The notes below the pieces were generated by a model. That model ran no database searches. It saw nothing but the letters and a program-made list of their open reading frames with translations, and had not been told where the DNA came from. Positions 8,621-16,657 of a DNA stretch of 37,722 bases are shown here, one piece after another. This stretch comes from Lachnospiraceae bacterium JC7 (GTDB lineage Bacteria; Bacillota; Clostridia; Lachnospirales; Lachnospiraceae). How positions within the stretch are numbered: position 1 is the stretch's first letter; each line of letters starts with the position of its first letter. The DNA lies in the NCBI GenBank assembly GCA_000513555.1, contig ALYD01000032.1:1-37722 (forward strand). The letters run 5' to 3'. Both the position numbers and the translations under genes were made by a program.

Positions 8621-8655
8621 TAAAAGCCACCGGAGCCAAAAGGCTCCGGTGGCTT
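8621..8655 (-). terminator. Rho-independent terminator of acn1
   Basis: A very strong hairpin: 14-bp arms at 8624-8637 and 8642-8655 around a 4-base loop, with a GCCACCGGAGCC core and a T-rich minus-strand tail. It lies 25 bp after the acn1 stop. Confidence 0.9.
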
Positions 8656-8680
8656 AGAAACTGATTTATCTGTTCATTGA

Positions 8681-10984
8681 TCAGGCAAAGTTCTTTGAAT
8701 GACCGAACTTGTTGAAGTTGATGAGACATCCGTCCTGAACGATCTGACGCTCATTTGGAGTCATAGGAAGAACATAAAGCTCGATTTCTGTTGCCTTACC
8801 ATCCTTGATGACATAAGCCTTGATATCCTCAAGCTTATCATCCTGAAGTGCCTTCTTGATGCCCGGTACATAGATGTAATCATCCACATCGAACTTGTCA
8901 GGCTCTCCCTTGAGATGGAACGGTACCATACCCCAGTTCATACAGTTGGATCTGTATCTCTTTGTGGCATACTCCTGAGTGATGTTTGCAAGAGCACCAA
9001 GTACTCTCTGGCAGGAAGCAGCCTGCTCACGGGCTGAACCGTCACCCGGCTTGTTGGAATAGATGGTTGAACCGATCTCTACATCTGAAGCCTGAACGTT
9101 CTCCTGTCCCGGAATAGTATTGATAACCTTAAATACATCAGCGATCTCAGCAGGAACTGTGCCGTTCTTACGCTCTGTTTCAAGATCTCTTACAGCCTTT
9201 GCACGGCCAACGTACTCAGGATCTCTTCTTGAAAGTGTGAACTCGGCAAGTCCGAGAGGATTTGATCTGTATGATGAAGTCTCACCTGAAGGAATAAGCT
9301 CATCGGTTGTAGTAACAGGATCAAGGATCTTTGATGCAACCTTAAGGAGAATGTTATCTGTCATAGGCTCCTGCTCCGGCCAGTCCTTGATATTCGGTCC
9401 GAAACGAAGCTCCTGATCAAGATCTGCCTTGCCCCAGCCCTGATACAGTCTGTTTCTGTAAGCCTTGTCATCGTAGTTGTACTCAGGGATATCGCCCCAG
9501 CAATCAAGCTCTTCAGCAGATGTGAGCTTACCGCCGTTAGCAGCTGTAGCTGCGATTGAACGTGCATCCATAAGACATACAGCTGACATCTGACCGTTAC
9601 CCGGCTTAGAACCTTCACGGTTAGGGAAGTTACGTGTTGTATGACGGATAGAAAGCGCATTGTTTGCAGGTGTATCTCCGGCACCGAAGCAAGGTCCGCA
9701 GAATGCTGAACGGATGATAGCGCCTGCATCCATAAGATCTGCAAGAAGTCCCTTACGGTCAAGATCTGTATAAACAGGCTGTGATGACGGATATACGCTG
9801 AGATAGAACTCACCGTCACCGATGCTCTTGCCCTTAAGTGCATGAGCTGCCTCAACAACGTTTGTATAGTTACCGCCGGCACATCCTGCGATGATACCCT
9901 GCTGTACCTGAAGCTTGTGATCAGCTGTGATCTTGTCAAGAAGAGTAAAGTGTGCTCTTCCCTCTGCAACCTTCTCTGCTTCCTTCTCTGTCTCGCGAAG
10001 GATATCCTCAAGATTGTTATAGAGCTCTGTGATCTCGTAAGCGTTTGACGGGTGGAAAGGAAGAGCGATCATAGGACGAACCGCTGAAAGATCGACCTCT
10101 ACACAACCATCATAGTATGCAACCTCTGCAGGATCCAGCTGCTTGAAATCCTCTCCTCTTCCGTGCATGGTAAGGAATGCCTTTGTATCATCGTCTGTTC
10201 TCCAAACAGATGAAAGACATGTTGTCTCTGTTGTCATAACATCGACACCGTTTCTGAAATCTGTCGTCATGGAAGATACGCCCGGTCCTACGAACTCCAT
10301 TACCTTATTCTTAACGTATCCGTTCTTGAATACAGCTCTCTCGATCGCAAGAGCGATATCATGTGGACCTACGAATGGTGCAGGCTTTCCTGTAAGATAG
10401 ATACAAACTACTCCTGGATATGCAACATCATAAGTCTGCTCAAGAAGCTGCTTTGAAAGCTCTCCGCCGCCTTCTCCGATAGCCATGGTTCCGAGTGCGC
10501 CGTAACGTGTGTGTGAGTCTGAGCCGAGGATCATCTTTCCGCCGCCCGCAAACTTCTCACGCATGAACTGGTGGCAGACCGCTACGTGTGGTGGAACATA
10601 GATTCCGCCGTACTTCTTTGCTGCGGAAAGACCGAAGTAATGGTCATCATCGTTGATGGTTCCGCCAACTGCGCAAAGTGAGTTATGGCAGCATGTAAGA
10701 ACATAAGGAAGTGGGAACTTCTCCATTCCGGAAGCTCTCGCTGTCTGAATGATACCTACAAATGTGATATCATGTGATACCATGGCATCGAACTTGATCT
10801 TGAGATTATCCATAGTATCGTTGGTGTTATGTGACTTCATGATACCATAAGCAATGGTACCCTTCTTTGCCTCTGCCTTATCTGCAGCCTTGCCAGTAAG
10901 CTGCTCAACCCTGGCTGCCTCTGCCTCAGGAACAAGTTCTGTTCCGTTTACCAGATATACGCCGCCTTCATGAAGCTTGACCAT
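8681..10984 (-). CDS. Aconitase-family hydratase (acn1)
   Basis: A 767-aa Fe-S hydro-lyase, expected to interconvert citrate, cis-aconitate and isocitrate or a close analogue. Cluster ligands are visible: Cys368 (IAGCAGGN) and Cys429/Cys432 (AFCGPCFG). Other aconitase signatures are [20 protein letters not shown] (154-173), RNFPNREGS (451-459) and, in the C-terminal swivel domain, [11 protein letters not shown] (647-657) and [16 protein letters not shown]. The length is nearer to the E. coli YbhJ/hydratase branch than to the ~890-aa AcnA, so substrate specificity is open. AGGAGG lies 7 bases before the ATG. Monocistronic by its own promoter and terminator, between citDEF and matC1. The shared operator with citDEF suggests that it feeds citrate to the lyase. 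Confidence 0.9.
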   Translation of the reverse strand: MVKLHEGGVYLVNGTELVPEAEAARVEQLTGKAADKAEAKKGTIAYGIMKSHNTNDTMDNLKIKFDAMVSHDITFVGIIQTARASGMEKFPLPYVLTCCHNSLCAVGGTINDDDHYFGLSAAKKYGGIYVPPHVAVCHQFMREKFAGGGKMILGSDSHTRYGALGTMAIGEGGGELSKQLLEQTYDVAYPGVVCIYLTGKPAPFVGPHDIALAIERAVFKNGYVKNKVMEFVGPGVSSMTTDFRNGVDVMTTETTCLSSVWRTDDDTKAFLTMHGRGEDFKQLDPAEVAYYDGCVEVDLSAVRPMIALPFHPSNAYEITELYNNLEDILRETEKEAEKVAEGRAHFTLLDKITADHKLQVQQGIIAGCAGGNYTNVVEAAHALKGKSIGDGEFYLSVYPSSQPVYTDLDRKGLLADLMDAGAIIRSAFCGPCFGAGDTPANNALSIRHTTRNFPNREGSKPGNGQMSAVCLMDARSIAATAANGGKLTSAEELDCWGDIPEYNYDDKAYRNRLYQGWGKADLDQELRFGPNIKDWPEQEPMTDNILLKVASKILDPVTTTDELIPSGETSSYRSNPLGLAEFTLSRRDPEYVGRAKAVRDLETERKNGTVPAEIADVFKVINTIPGQENVQASDVEIGSTIYSNKPGDGSAREQAASCQRVLGALANITQEYATKRYRSNCMNWGMVPFHLKGEPDKFDVDDYIYVPGIKKALQDDKLEDIKAYVIKDGKATEIELYVLPMTPNERQIVQDGCLINFNKFGHSKNFA

Positions 10985-11169
10985 AATAAACCTCCTTAAT
11001 GACTCCCTTTTCTTCAGGGAAACAACATTTCACATAAGAGTACGTAGATACTAAGCATTCTGAACAATATTACATATGACATTAACGCATGAACATGTAT
11101 ATTATATCGCCTTTTTCTGTTTCTCTGTGTTTTTATTTTTATGTATTTATTCTAATTAGATATGACGCA
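10985..11169 (-). promoter_or_regulatory. Leader of acn1
   Basis: About 180 nt of predicted 5' untranslated RNA, AT-rich, with no recognised riboswitch. A short hairpin (TCCCT at 11004-11008 with AGGGA at 11016-11020) sits just before the ribosome site AGGAGG. Confidence 0.4.
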
Positions 11170-11198
11170 ATAGTAAAATATTTATATCTATATGCCAA
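11170..11198 (-). promoter_or_regulatory. acn1 promoter
   Basis: Minus strand: -35 TTGGCA (11193-11198), 17-base spacer, -10 TACTAT (11170-11175). An ATAGG-N5-CCTAT operator begins 2 bases upstream of the -35, exactly as at citDEF. Confidence 0.65.
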
Positions 11199-11200
11199 GT

Positions 11201-11215
11201 ATAGGCTTTTCCTAT
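11201..11215. promoter_or_regulatory. Operator 1 upstream of acn1
   Basis: ATAGG-CTTTT-CCTAT, a 15-bp dyad fitting T-N11-A. It has the same core and the same distance to the -35 as the citDEF operator, implying a common activator. Confidence 0.65.
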
Positions 11216-11231
11216 TGTATACAATATTATG

Positions 11232-11249
11232 TATAGGTTTTTACCTATA
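11232..11249. promoter_or_regulatory. Operator 2 upstream of acn1
   Basis: TATAGGT-TTTT-ACCTATA, a perfect 7-bp dyad with the same ATAGG/CCTAT halves, but a 6-base rather than 5-base gap between them. It lies about 30 bp upstream of operator 1 and may be the second half of a LysR-type tetramer site. Confidence 0.55.
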
Positions 11250-11272
11250 GCTTATATGCTTTACCGGAATAG

Positions 11273-11325
11273 AAAATGCACCGGTCTTACCTCATATCCA
11301 AGTTCCAGTAAAACCGGTACATTTT
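11273..11325 (-). terminator. Terminator of prpF1-matC1
   Basis: 13-base arms (11273-11285 and 11313-11325) with one wobble pair, around the ACCGGT core. On the minus strand the stem ends in ATTTTCTATT. It separates matC1 from acn1. Confidence 0.6.
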
Positions 11326-11361
11326 AAGCATCTTTATATTTGATACATCTTGATTTTCTGA

Positions 11362-12627
11362 TTAGTAGAAAAGTCCGCCGAGATTGAATACTCCGAGAGC
11401 TGACATTACTACATTGATCACTACATTCATAACAGAAAGAAGGAAAAGTGTACGGAACATCTTGTTCATCTCTTCTGTTGTTGTCTCCTTGGCTGCTGAG
11501 TAGGAAGACATGATGATAGCACCACCTGTTGAAAGAGGGCTGATAGCAGCTGCAAATGATGTTGCTGTAAGAGCTGAAATGATCTCAACGTAGCTTACTC
11601 CGTCGCCGAAGTTCTTAACGATATTATCAGCGATAGGATAAAGTGTAGGCATTACGACACCTGTTGTTGAGCTTACCCATGAAAGGATTCCGGAAGTTGC
11701 TGCCATGATAGGTGTAGCTGTGCTCTTTGTCATAAGTGAGCTTAAGAAATCAGAGATAAGTGTGATACCACCGAGCTTATCGATTACATTTACGAGAAGA
11801 CCTACACCACAGATGAGCATAAGTGTTCCCCATGGAATTCCCTTAATGGCCTTCTTCTCATCAGCACATCCGAGAAGGATAAGAACTGCTGCTGCAACGA
11901 AAGCGAAAAGTCCTGTGTCAAGCTTGAAACCGATACAGCATACTACCATAACTGCGATGGCAAGCATAGTGATCTTCTGGTTACGGTTAAATGCAGGAAT
12001 GTCGGAAAGCTTAAGCGGGTTATCTGCCTTAACCTTGTAGCCCTTATAGTAAACGTACATGATGGCTGTGAAAACGAAGCCCGAAAGAAGTGTTGTAAGG
12101 AAAAGATGTAAACCGAAGCCTGTATATCCGAGAGGCTCACTGAGGTTCTTCGCAAGAATACCCGTCATTGACAGTGGCGATGCGCAGCCTGCATTGGCAC
12201 CGAGCTTTGCATAAAGAGCTGTTGCCATAGGATTGATATCCAGCTCGAATGCGAGATATACTGCAAATGTTGTCATGAGGATTCCTGCTGCGATGTGTCC
12301 GGGTCCGATGGCTGAGATAAATGCTGAAAGTGCGAACATAAGAATAGGAATAAGATATGTTCTCTTACCAACGAGAGCAACGACCTTTTTTGAGAAAAGA
12401 TCCAGTGTTCCGTTCTGTGATGCCATACCAAAAAGGAAGGTTACACCAACCAGAGTTACGAACATGGAGCTTGAAAAGCCCTTTGTGATGTCCTTGGCGC
12501 TGAGATCACCTGCCATACCAAGCAGGAAGGCTGCACCTATTGAAAAGAAACCTATATTTATCTTCTTTATAAAGCCGACTGCTACTACGATAGCCAATAC
12601 GACCAGGGATATTAATGCGAAATTCAT
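11362..12627 (-). CDS. MatC-like di/tricarboxylate permease (matC1)
   Basis: A 421-aa multi-pass membrane protein of the ion-transporter superfamily (MatC N-terminal type, SLC13-related), with about 10-12 hydrophobic segments. Family-like features are the GPGHIAAGI loop near 109-117, an internal ASPLSMTGI re-entrant-type motif, WVSSTTGVVMPTLYP and AAISPLSTGGAI in the second half. It is expected to import an organic anion such as citrate, aconitate or another carboxylate. AGGAG is 9 bases before the ATG. It lies 125 bp after prpF1 on the same strand and is probably co-transcribed with it. The order PrpF-permease-aconitase with a divergent LysR has the same composition as E. coli ybhD/ybhHIJ. 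Substrate unproven. Confidence 0.82.
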   Translation of the reverse strand: MNFALISLVVLAIVVAVGFIKKINIGFFSIGAAFLLGMAGDLSAKDITKGFSSSMFVTLVGVTFLFGMASQNGTLDLFSKKVVALVGKRTYLIPILMFALSAFISAIGPGHIAAGILMTTFAVYLAFELDINPMATALYAKLGANAGCASPLSMTGILAKNLSEPLGYTGFGLHLFLTTLLSGFVFTAIMYVYYKGYKVKADNPLKLSDIPAFNRNQKITMLAIAVMVVCCIGFKLDTGLFAFVAAAVLILLGCADEKKAIKGIPWGTLMLICGVGLLVNVIDKLGGITLISDFLSSLMTKSTATPIMAATSGILSWVSSTTGVVMPTLYPIADNIVKNFGDGVSYVEIISALTATSFAAAISPLSTGGAIIMSSYSAAKETTTEEMNKMFRTLFLLSVMNVVINVVMSALGVFNLGGLFY

Positions 12628-12752
12628 AATCTGTATCTCCTGAAATATACATTGTTTAAACGTTTACCTGCATACCTTCATATTTTTTCACAGGTGAAAC
12701 GAACCATATCATCTTACTTTATTTCTATCTATTTCTATACTCTTCTAATCTA
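12628..12752. other. Spacer between prpF1 and matC1
   Basis: No convincing promoter. A small dyad TTTCAC-AG-GTGAAA lies at 12686-12699. The two genes are most simply read as one transcript. Confidence 0.3.
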
Positions 12753-13916
12753 TCAAAGTCTGATGACTGCTTTACCTTCCATAATAAGGTTTGCGGTTCT
12801 GAATCCGAAGGTGTCATCTATCTTGGGAACATCCTTGTTCTCTGCATCTTCCACGTAATCAACACCGCACTCAAGAACGCCGCTTGCATGTCCGATTCTT
12901 ATGAACTGTGTATCAGTGTCCTTTGAAAGCACCTGGTTGACAATGCTTCCCTTGATGACTGCTGCGGCTGCGGTACACATGGCACCTGTCATGGCGTAGC
13001 TTGGATGAGCCTTCTGCATGGACATCATTCTGGAAAGAAGATCGATATCTGATCTCTTGAACTCCTTGCCGTCTGCTGTTGTATAGTCAGCAGCTTCCGC
13101 AACGAATGTCATCTTCGGAATTCCCGGTGTTTCCCAGGCTGACTTTGTGTAATCAGAAATGAGCCCGAGCTTTACAGCCGCAAGACCTCTTACCTTCTCC
13201 AGAAGATCGAGCTTCTCTTCCGAACCGTTTATCTCGTCAGGTGTTTCACTGCCCTTAAGCCCGAGATCAACAGCCTTTGCAAAAACCAGAGGATTTGCCG
13301 CATCAACTATTGATACTTCAACTTTTCCGTAACCCGGAACCTCAAGAACATCCACTACATTACCTGTAGGAAGAAGTCCGTTTCCAAGTGTTCCTGAGGG
13401 ATCAACGAATTTAAGTTTTATAGGAGAAGCTGTTCCCGGTACACCCGCAATTGCGAAATCGCCTTCGTACTGTACCTCTCCATTTCTGGTACTTACTTCT
13501 CCAACGATTATCTTGTCGGTATTTGTATTATATATACGTACACTTGTAGTTCCTTCCTTAGCCTCTACAAGCCCCTTTTCTATTGCGAAAGGTCCTACAC
13601 CTGATGATATATTTCCGCAATTTCCTTTATAACTTACGATTGGTTTATCTACCGATACCTGAGCAAATGTATAATCAACATCCGCATCCGGTCTTTGTGA
13701 CTTCTTGATGATGGCCACCTTACTTGTAACAGACTGAGAACCGCCGAGGCCATCTATCTGTTTACGATCGGGACTGCCCATCATTCTGAGAAGGACTGCA
13801 TCCCATTCATTCTTATCCTTCGGAAGATCCTCTTCCAATATATACACGCCCTTGCTGGTTCCGCCTCTGATGATGGAAACCGGCAGCTTGATCATACCCT
13901 CATGCACTTCTGTCAT
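12753..13916 (-). CDS. prpF: PrpF-family isomerase (prpF1)
   Basis: Member of the PrpF family, metal-free isomerases that move or flip the double bond of tricarboxylates. Known members act on 2-methylaconitate (PrpF), oxalomesaconate and trans/cis-aconitate (Adi1, TbrA). Motifs: IRGGTSKGVY near residue 16, MGSPDRKQIDGLGG at 46-59, YKGNCGNISSG at 97-107 with the presumed catalytic Cys100, and LLPTGNVVDVLEVPGYG. The ATG at 13916 has AGGAGG 5 bases upstream and gives 387 aa; an ATG 15 bases further out has no ribosome site. Heads prpF1-matC1, divergent from lysR1. No methylcitrate-cycle enzymes are nearby, so aconitate isomerisation is the likelier role (inference). Confidence 0.87.
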   Translation of the reverse strand: MTEVHEGMIKLPVSIIRGGTSKGVYILEEDLPKDKNEWDAVLLRMMGSPDRKQIDGLGGSQSVTSKVAIIKKSQRPDADVDYTFAQVSVDKPIVSYKGNCGNISSGVGPFAIEKGLVEAKEGTTSVRIYNTNTDKIIVGEVSTRNGEVQYEGDFAIAGVPGTASPIKLKFVDPSGTLGNGLLPTGNVVDVLEVPGYGKVEVSIVDAANPLVFAKAVDLGLKGSETPDEINGSEEKLDLLEKVRGLAAVKLGLISDYTKSAWETPGIPKMTFVAEAADYTTADGKEFKRSDIDLLSRMMSMQKAHPSYAMTGAMCTAAAAVIKGSIVNQVLSKDTDTQFIRIGHASGVLECGVDYVEDAENKDVPKIDDTFGFRTANLIMEGKAVIRL

Positions 13917-14111
13917 GTGAACCTCCTTCATATGGTTCCATACCCAAAAAGGGATATAGAAACAGTCAAAGTGAGAGATTTATTAAATTTTTTCACTTTC
14001 CGGAAATATCTCTCATCGGGGGAGATTGAGAGATACTTCCCTGAGTTTTCAATGAACAGCGCGCATCTGTTTATCTATGTCTATACATTACCATTTGTAT
14101 TTATATATATC
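13917..14111. promoter_or_regulatory. prpF1 upstream region
   Basis: AT-rich divergent control region. Contains the inverted repeat ATCTCTCA (14008-14015) with TGAGAGAT (14027-14034), which could be a leader hairpin or an operator for prpF1. No -35/-10 pair stands out. Confidence 0.35.
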
Positions 14112-14175
14112 CAATGCATTTATTCGATAAAAAGTATGCGTTCGACGTATACTTTGTGTTAGAATAAATGCATTG
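14112..14175. promoter_or_regulatory. Nested dyad between prpF1 and lysR1
   Basis: Outer arms 14112-14125 and 14162-14175 (CAATGCATTTATTC and its exact complement, 14 bp) enclose inner arms 14131-14141 and 14145-14155 (AAAGTATGCGT with one mismatch) around TCG. The inner part gives AGTAT-N11-ATACT, a good LysR-type box. It is placed where a divergent LysR protein would control itself and prpF1-matC1. Confidence 0.65.
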
Positions 14176-14218
14176 ATTCCATCTTTGTATTTGATTTAGT
14201 AAACGAAGGGAGCATTAT

Positions 14219-15133
14219 ATGGATTTTAAAGATCTTTCATACATTCTTGCCATAGAAGAATACGGTAATATTTCAAAAGCTGCCGAGGCACTTTTCCTCA
14301 CCCAGCCATCATTATCAAGGTTTCTTCAAAATACCGAGTCCTATGTAGGGCAGCCTTTGTTCAACAGGATCGGAAACAAATATGTTCCTACGTATATAGG
14401 TGAACGTTATATCGCAAAGGCAAAAGAGATCCTTAATCTGAAAAAAGAGCTGGATCAGGAGGTAGGCGACATACTTATGCATGACTCCGGTCTCCTTAAT
14501 GTTGGCTTTCCCGCAATGAGAGGAACCTATATGCTTCCCTGTACCCTTCCTATTTTCCACAGTCTCTATCCAAAGGTTAAGATAAAGATCCATGAGGCCA
14601 GCTCAAGTCATCTTAATGAGATGATCCTGAACGGAAACATTGACCTGGCCTTTTACAACCAGCCGGATGAAAATCCAAATATAAAAACAGAGATCATAAG
14701 TCATGAGGAAATGGTTCTTGTAATGTCTCCCGATAACCCGCTGTGTGAGCTTGCCTATCCCATGGAGGGGTGCCGCTATCCTCATCTCGACCTTCAGCAT
14801 CTTGTGACCAGAGATCAGGGTGTGATAATGCAGAATCCCAATCAGCGTACCAGAACCATAGTTGACAGGCTTTTCAGACAGCACCACATCACTCCGAATA
14901 TCATACTTGAAACAAGTAACATAAGGGCCGAAGCAGAGCTTGCCTCACGAAATTATGGTGTCTGCTTCATCACAGAAACCCATTTAAAGCATATGAAACT
15001 GGAAAAGCCGCTGCGATTTTTTTCCGTAGGTGATCCAAGTACCCACATAAATTTCGTTGCTGCATACAGAAAAAACAGCTATCTGCCCTACCACGCAACC
15101 GAGTATATAAAGATCGTGAGAGACTTCACATAA
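14219..15133 (+). CDS. LysR-family regulator (lysR1)
   Basis: A 304-aa LysR-type transcription factor. The N-terminal winged helix-turn-helix spans about residues 1-60 (MDFKDLSYILAIEEYGNISK, then AAEALFLTQPSLSRFLQ), followed by a linker helix and a two-lobe effector domain beginning near LLNVGFPAMRGTYMLP. AAGGGAG precedes the ATG. Divergent from prpF1-matC1 across a region with a large nested dyad, the usual layout for a regulator of its neighbour. The effector is probably the imported carboxylate. It is a candidate for the ATAGG-N5-CCTAT sites at citDEF and acn1, but the dyad at its own promoter is of different sequence, so this is unproven. Confidence 0.9.
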   Translation: MDFKDLSYILAIEEYGNISKAAEALFLTQPSLSRFLQNTESYVGQPLFNRIGNKYVPTYIGERYIAKAKEILNLKKELDQEVGDILMHDSGLLNVGFPAMRGTYMLPCTLPIFHSLYPKVKIKIHEASSSHLNEMILNGNIDLAFYNQPDENPNIKTEIISHEEMVLVMSPDNPLCELAYPMEGCRYPHLDLQHLVTRDQGVIMQNPNQRTRTIVDRLFRQHHITPNIILETSNIRAEAELASRNYGVCFITETHLKHMKLEKPLRFFSVGDPSTHINFVAAYRKNSYLPYHATEYIKIVRDFT

Positions 15134-15187
15134 TGAATCGAAGCGATAAGACGAACAGGAGAACAACACTCTTGTTATTTGAACTTA

Positions 15188-15226
15188 AAAGTGCCGGCAT
15201 CTCAGAACATGAGATACCGGCACTTT
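15188..15226. terminator. Bidirectional terminator between lysR1 and matC2
   Basis: 17-base arms (15188-15204 and 15210-15226) with one mismatch and a 5-base loop, starting AAAGTGCCGG and ending CCGGCACTTT. U-rich tails occur in both directions, serving the convergent lysR1 and matC2. Confidence 0.85.
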
Positions 15227-15228
15227 CT

Positions 15229-15252
15229 ATTGTTGGCTTTATTGTTGGCTTT
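15229..15252. repeat. Tandem 12-bp duplication
   Basis: ATTGTTGGCTTT occurs twice head to tail, immediately after the terminator and right up to the matC2 stop codon. Probably a recent slippage event. Confidence 0.7.
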
Positions 15253-15253
15253 A

Positions 15254-16567
15254 TCAAAGAACCATGGCAACGACGAAATTATACAGTGCACAGAAAAGTA
15301 CGCTTATGGGAACAGCCACCATAAGAAGTCTGTTGAAAAGTGTATTTCTGTCCTCTTCCTTTGGTGTTGATCCAAGTATAAGTGAACCTCCTGAAGAGAA
15401 GGGGCTGATGGCACTGGACTGGGCTCCAAGTACTGTGCAGGCAAAGAGCACAGGTGCTGAAAGTCCCGTTGATGCTGCAAGCGCCGGAATAAGAGGGAAA
15501 AGAGCCGGCGCTACAACACCAGTTGTTGAACTGAAGAAGCTCATGATGGCAGCGATGATTGAAAAAGCTACAGGGATGAGAGGTTTTGGAACATTTGAGC
15601 CCACCCAGTTGCTCAACATATCTATGGTACCTGCCTCAACAGCAACTGCTATAAGCATTCCCGCACCTGCTATCATGATGATAGTGTTCCATGGAATTCT
15701 GGCTATAGCCTCCTTCTGGGGTGCAAGCTTCAGTAACAATGCTATAACTGCGAAAATGATGGCAACAAGACCTACGTCTACCTTACCTGCTATGAACTTT
15801 ATAGCATCATTTCCCGGCATGATCATCTTAAGGAGAGGGAATATAAGTACAACGACCATCATTAGTATCATGAGGTTAAGAGTTGTCTTCTGTTCCTTTG
15901 TGAATGCCTCCGGCTTTTTAAATACAACATCCTTTCCGATATTTCTGTTCTCCTTGAAGCAGAATCTGAAGATTGCCACAAGGATGAGTGAGAATACCAT
16001 GGAGAAAAGGAATATCTGCATTTCCATTCCGAAGCTCTCAACTGCTGTAAGTTCCGGATTTGCTTCATAGGCCGTATCCGCAAGACCTCTGAAAACAACT
16101 CCTAGATTTGATGTGGGGAAATCTCCTCCGCAGAGCGCACCGCAGTTGATGGCTACAGCTCCAGTAAGCTTATCCATCTTTGATTCATCACAGATAACCA
16201 GTGTTATAGGTGCAAGGAAGGCAAGAACCGTAAAGTATGTTGCTCCCATTACGGAAAGTATTACCGCTACAGCAAAAAGGGCGAAGGGAAGAAGTCCCGG
16301 GAATTTACGGCATGCATAAAGAAGGGCTCCTGACATCTTTTCAAGTGTTCCGTTTATTGCGGCAACATTATAAAAAAGTGACACAGAAAGGATAACGAAC
16401 ATGGTGTTGGTAGGCCAGAAGGCTATGATCTCCTTCGGTTTCATGCCCATGACGAAGCATCCGATGATGTAAGCAAAAACTATACAGAAAAGACCTGTAT
16501 TTATCTTGGTCCTGTATCCGAGAAAAATCGCCACTGCTATGGCGAGAATTATAAATGCACTTAACAT
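15254..16567 (-). CDS. MatC-like carboxylate permease (matC2)
   Basis: A 437-aa multi-pass membrane protein paralogous to matC1. The second half carries IMSFFSSTTGVVAPALFPL and SAISPFSSGGSLIL, matching the WVSSTTGVV and ISPLSTGG segments of matC1, while the N-terminal half diverges (CGALCGGDFPTSNLG in place of ASPLSMTG). That suggests a different substrate. AGGAG lies 8 bases before the ATG. It follows the DUF6282 gene by 90 bp on the same strand and ends at a bidirectional terminator, so the two form a two-gene unit, presumably an importer plus an enzyme acting on what it brings in. Confidence 0.8.
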   Translation of the reverse strand: MLSAFIILAIAVAIFLGYRTKINTGLFCIVFAYIIGCFVMGMKPKEIIAFWPTNTMFVILSVSLFYNVAAINGTLEKMSGALLYACRKFPGLLPFALFAVAVILSVMGATYFTVLAFLAPITLVICDESKMDKLTGAVAINCGALCGGDFPTSNLGVVFRGLADTAYEANPELTAVESFGMEMQIFLFSMVFSLILVAIFRFCFKENRNIGKDVVFKKPEAFTKEQKTTLNLMILMMVVVLIFPLLKMIMPGNDAIKFIAGKVDVGLVAIIFAVIALLLKLAPQKEAIARIPWNTIIMIAGAGMLIAVAVEAGTIDMLSNWVGSNVPKPLIPVAFSIIAAIMSFFSSTTGVVAPALFPLIPALAASTGLSAPVLFACTVLGAQSSAISPFSSGGSLILGSTPKEEDRNTLFNRLLMVAVPISVLFCALYNFVVAMVL

Positions 16568-16657
16568 ATTTTTATCTCCTGAAACTATGTTTGATTTCTA
16601 TCACTAAATACTACGGCTGCTGCCTCCTGATGATCCTATAGTCATGAAGCACTCAGG

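Noticed and set aside
10985..11169. Riboswitch in the acn1 leader
   Set aside because: Apart from one 5-bp hairpin no conserved aptamer-like structure is visible; the length alone is not evidence.
8681..13916. Methylcitrate cycle (AcnD plus PrpF)
   Set aside because: No methylcitrate synthase or methylisocitrate lyase is present, while a complete set of citrate lyase subunits is. Aconitate or citrate metabolism is the simpler reading, although PrpF substrate is unproven.
15264..16070. Plus-strand frame opposite matC2 (268 codons)
   Set aside because: Shadow of a membrane protein gene, low-complexity composition, no ribosome site; it also conflicts with the bidirectional terminator.
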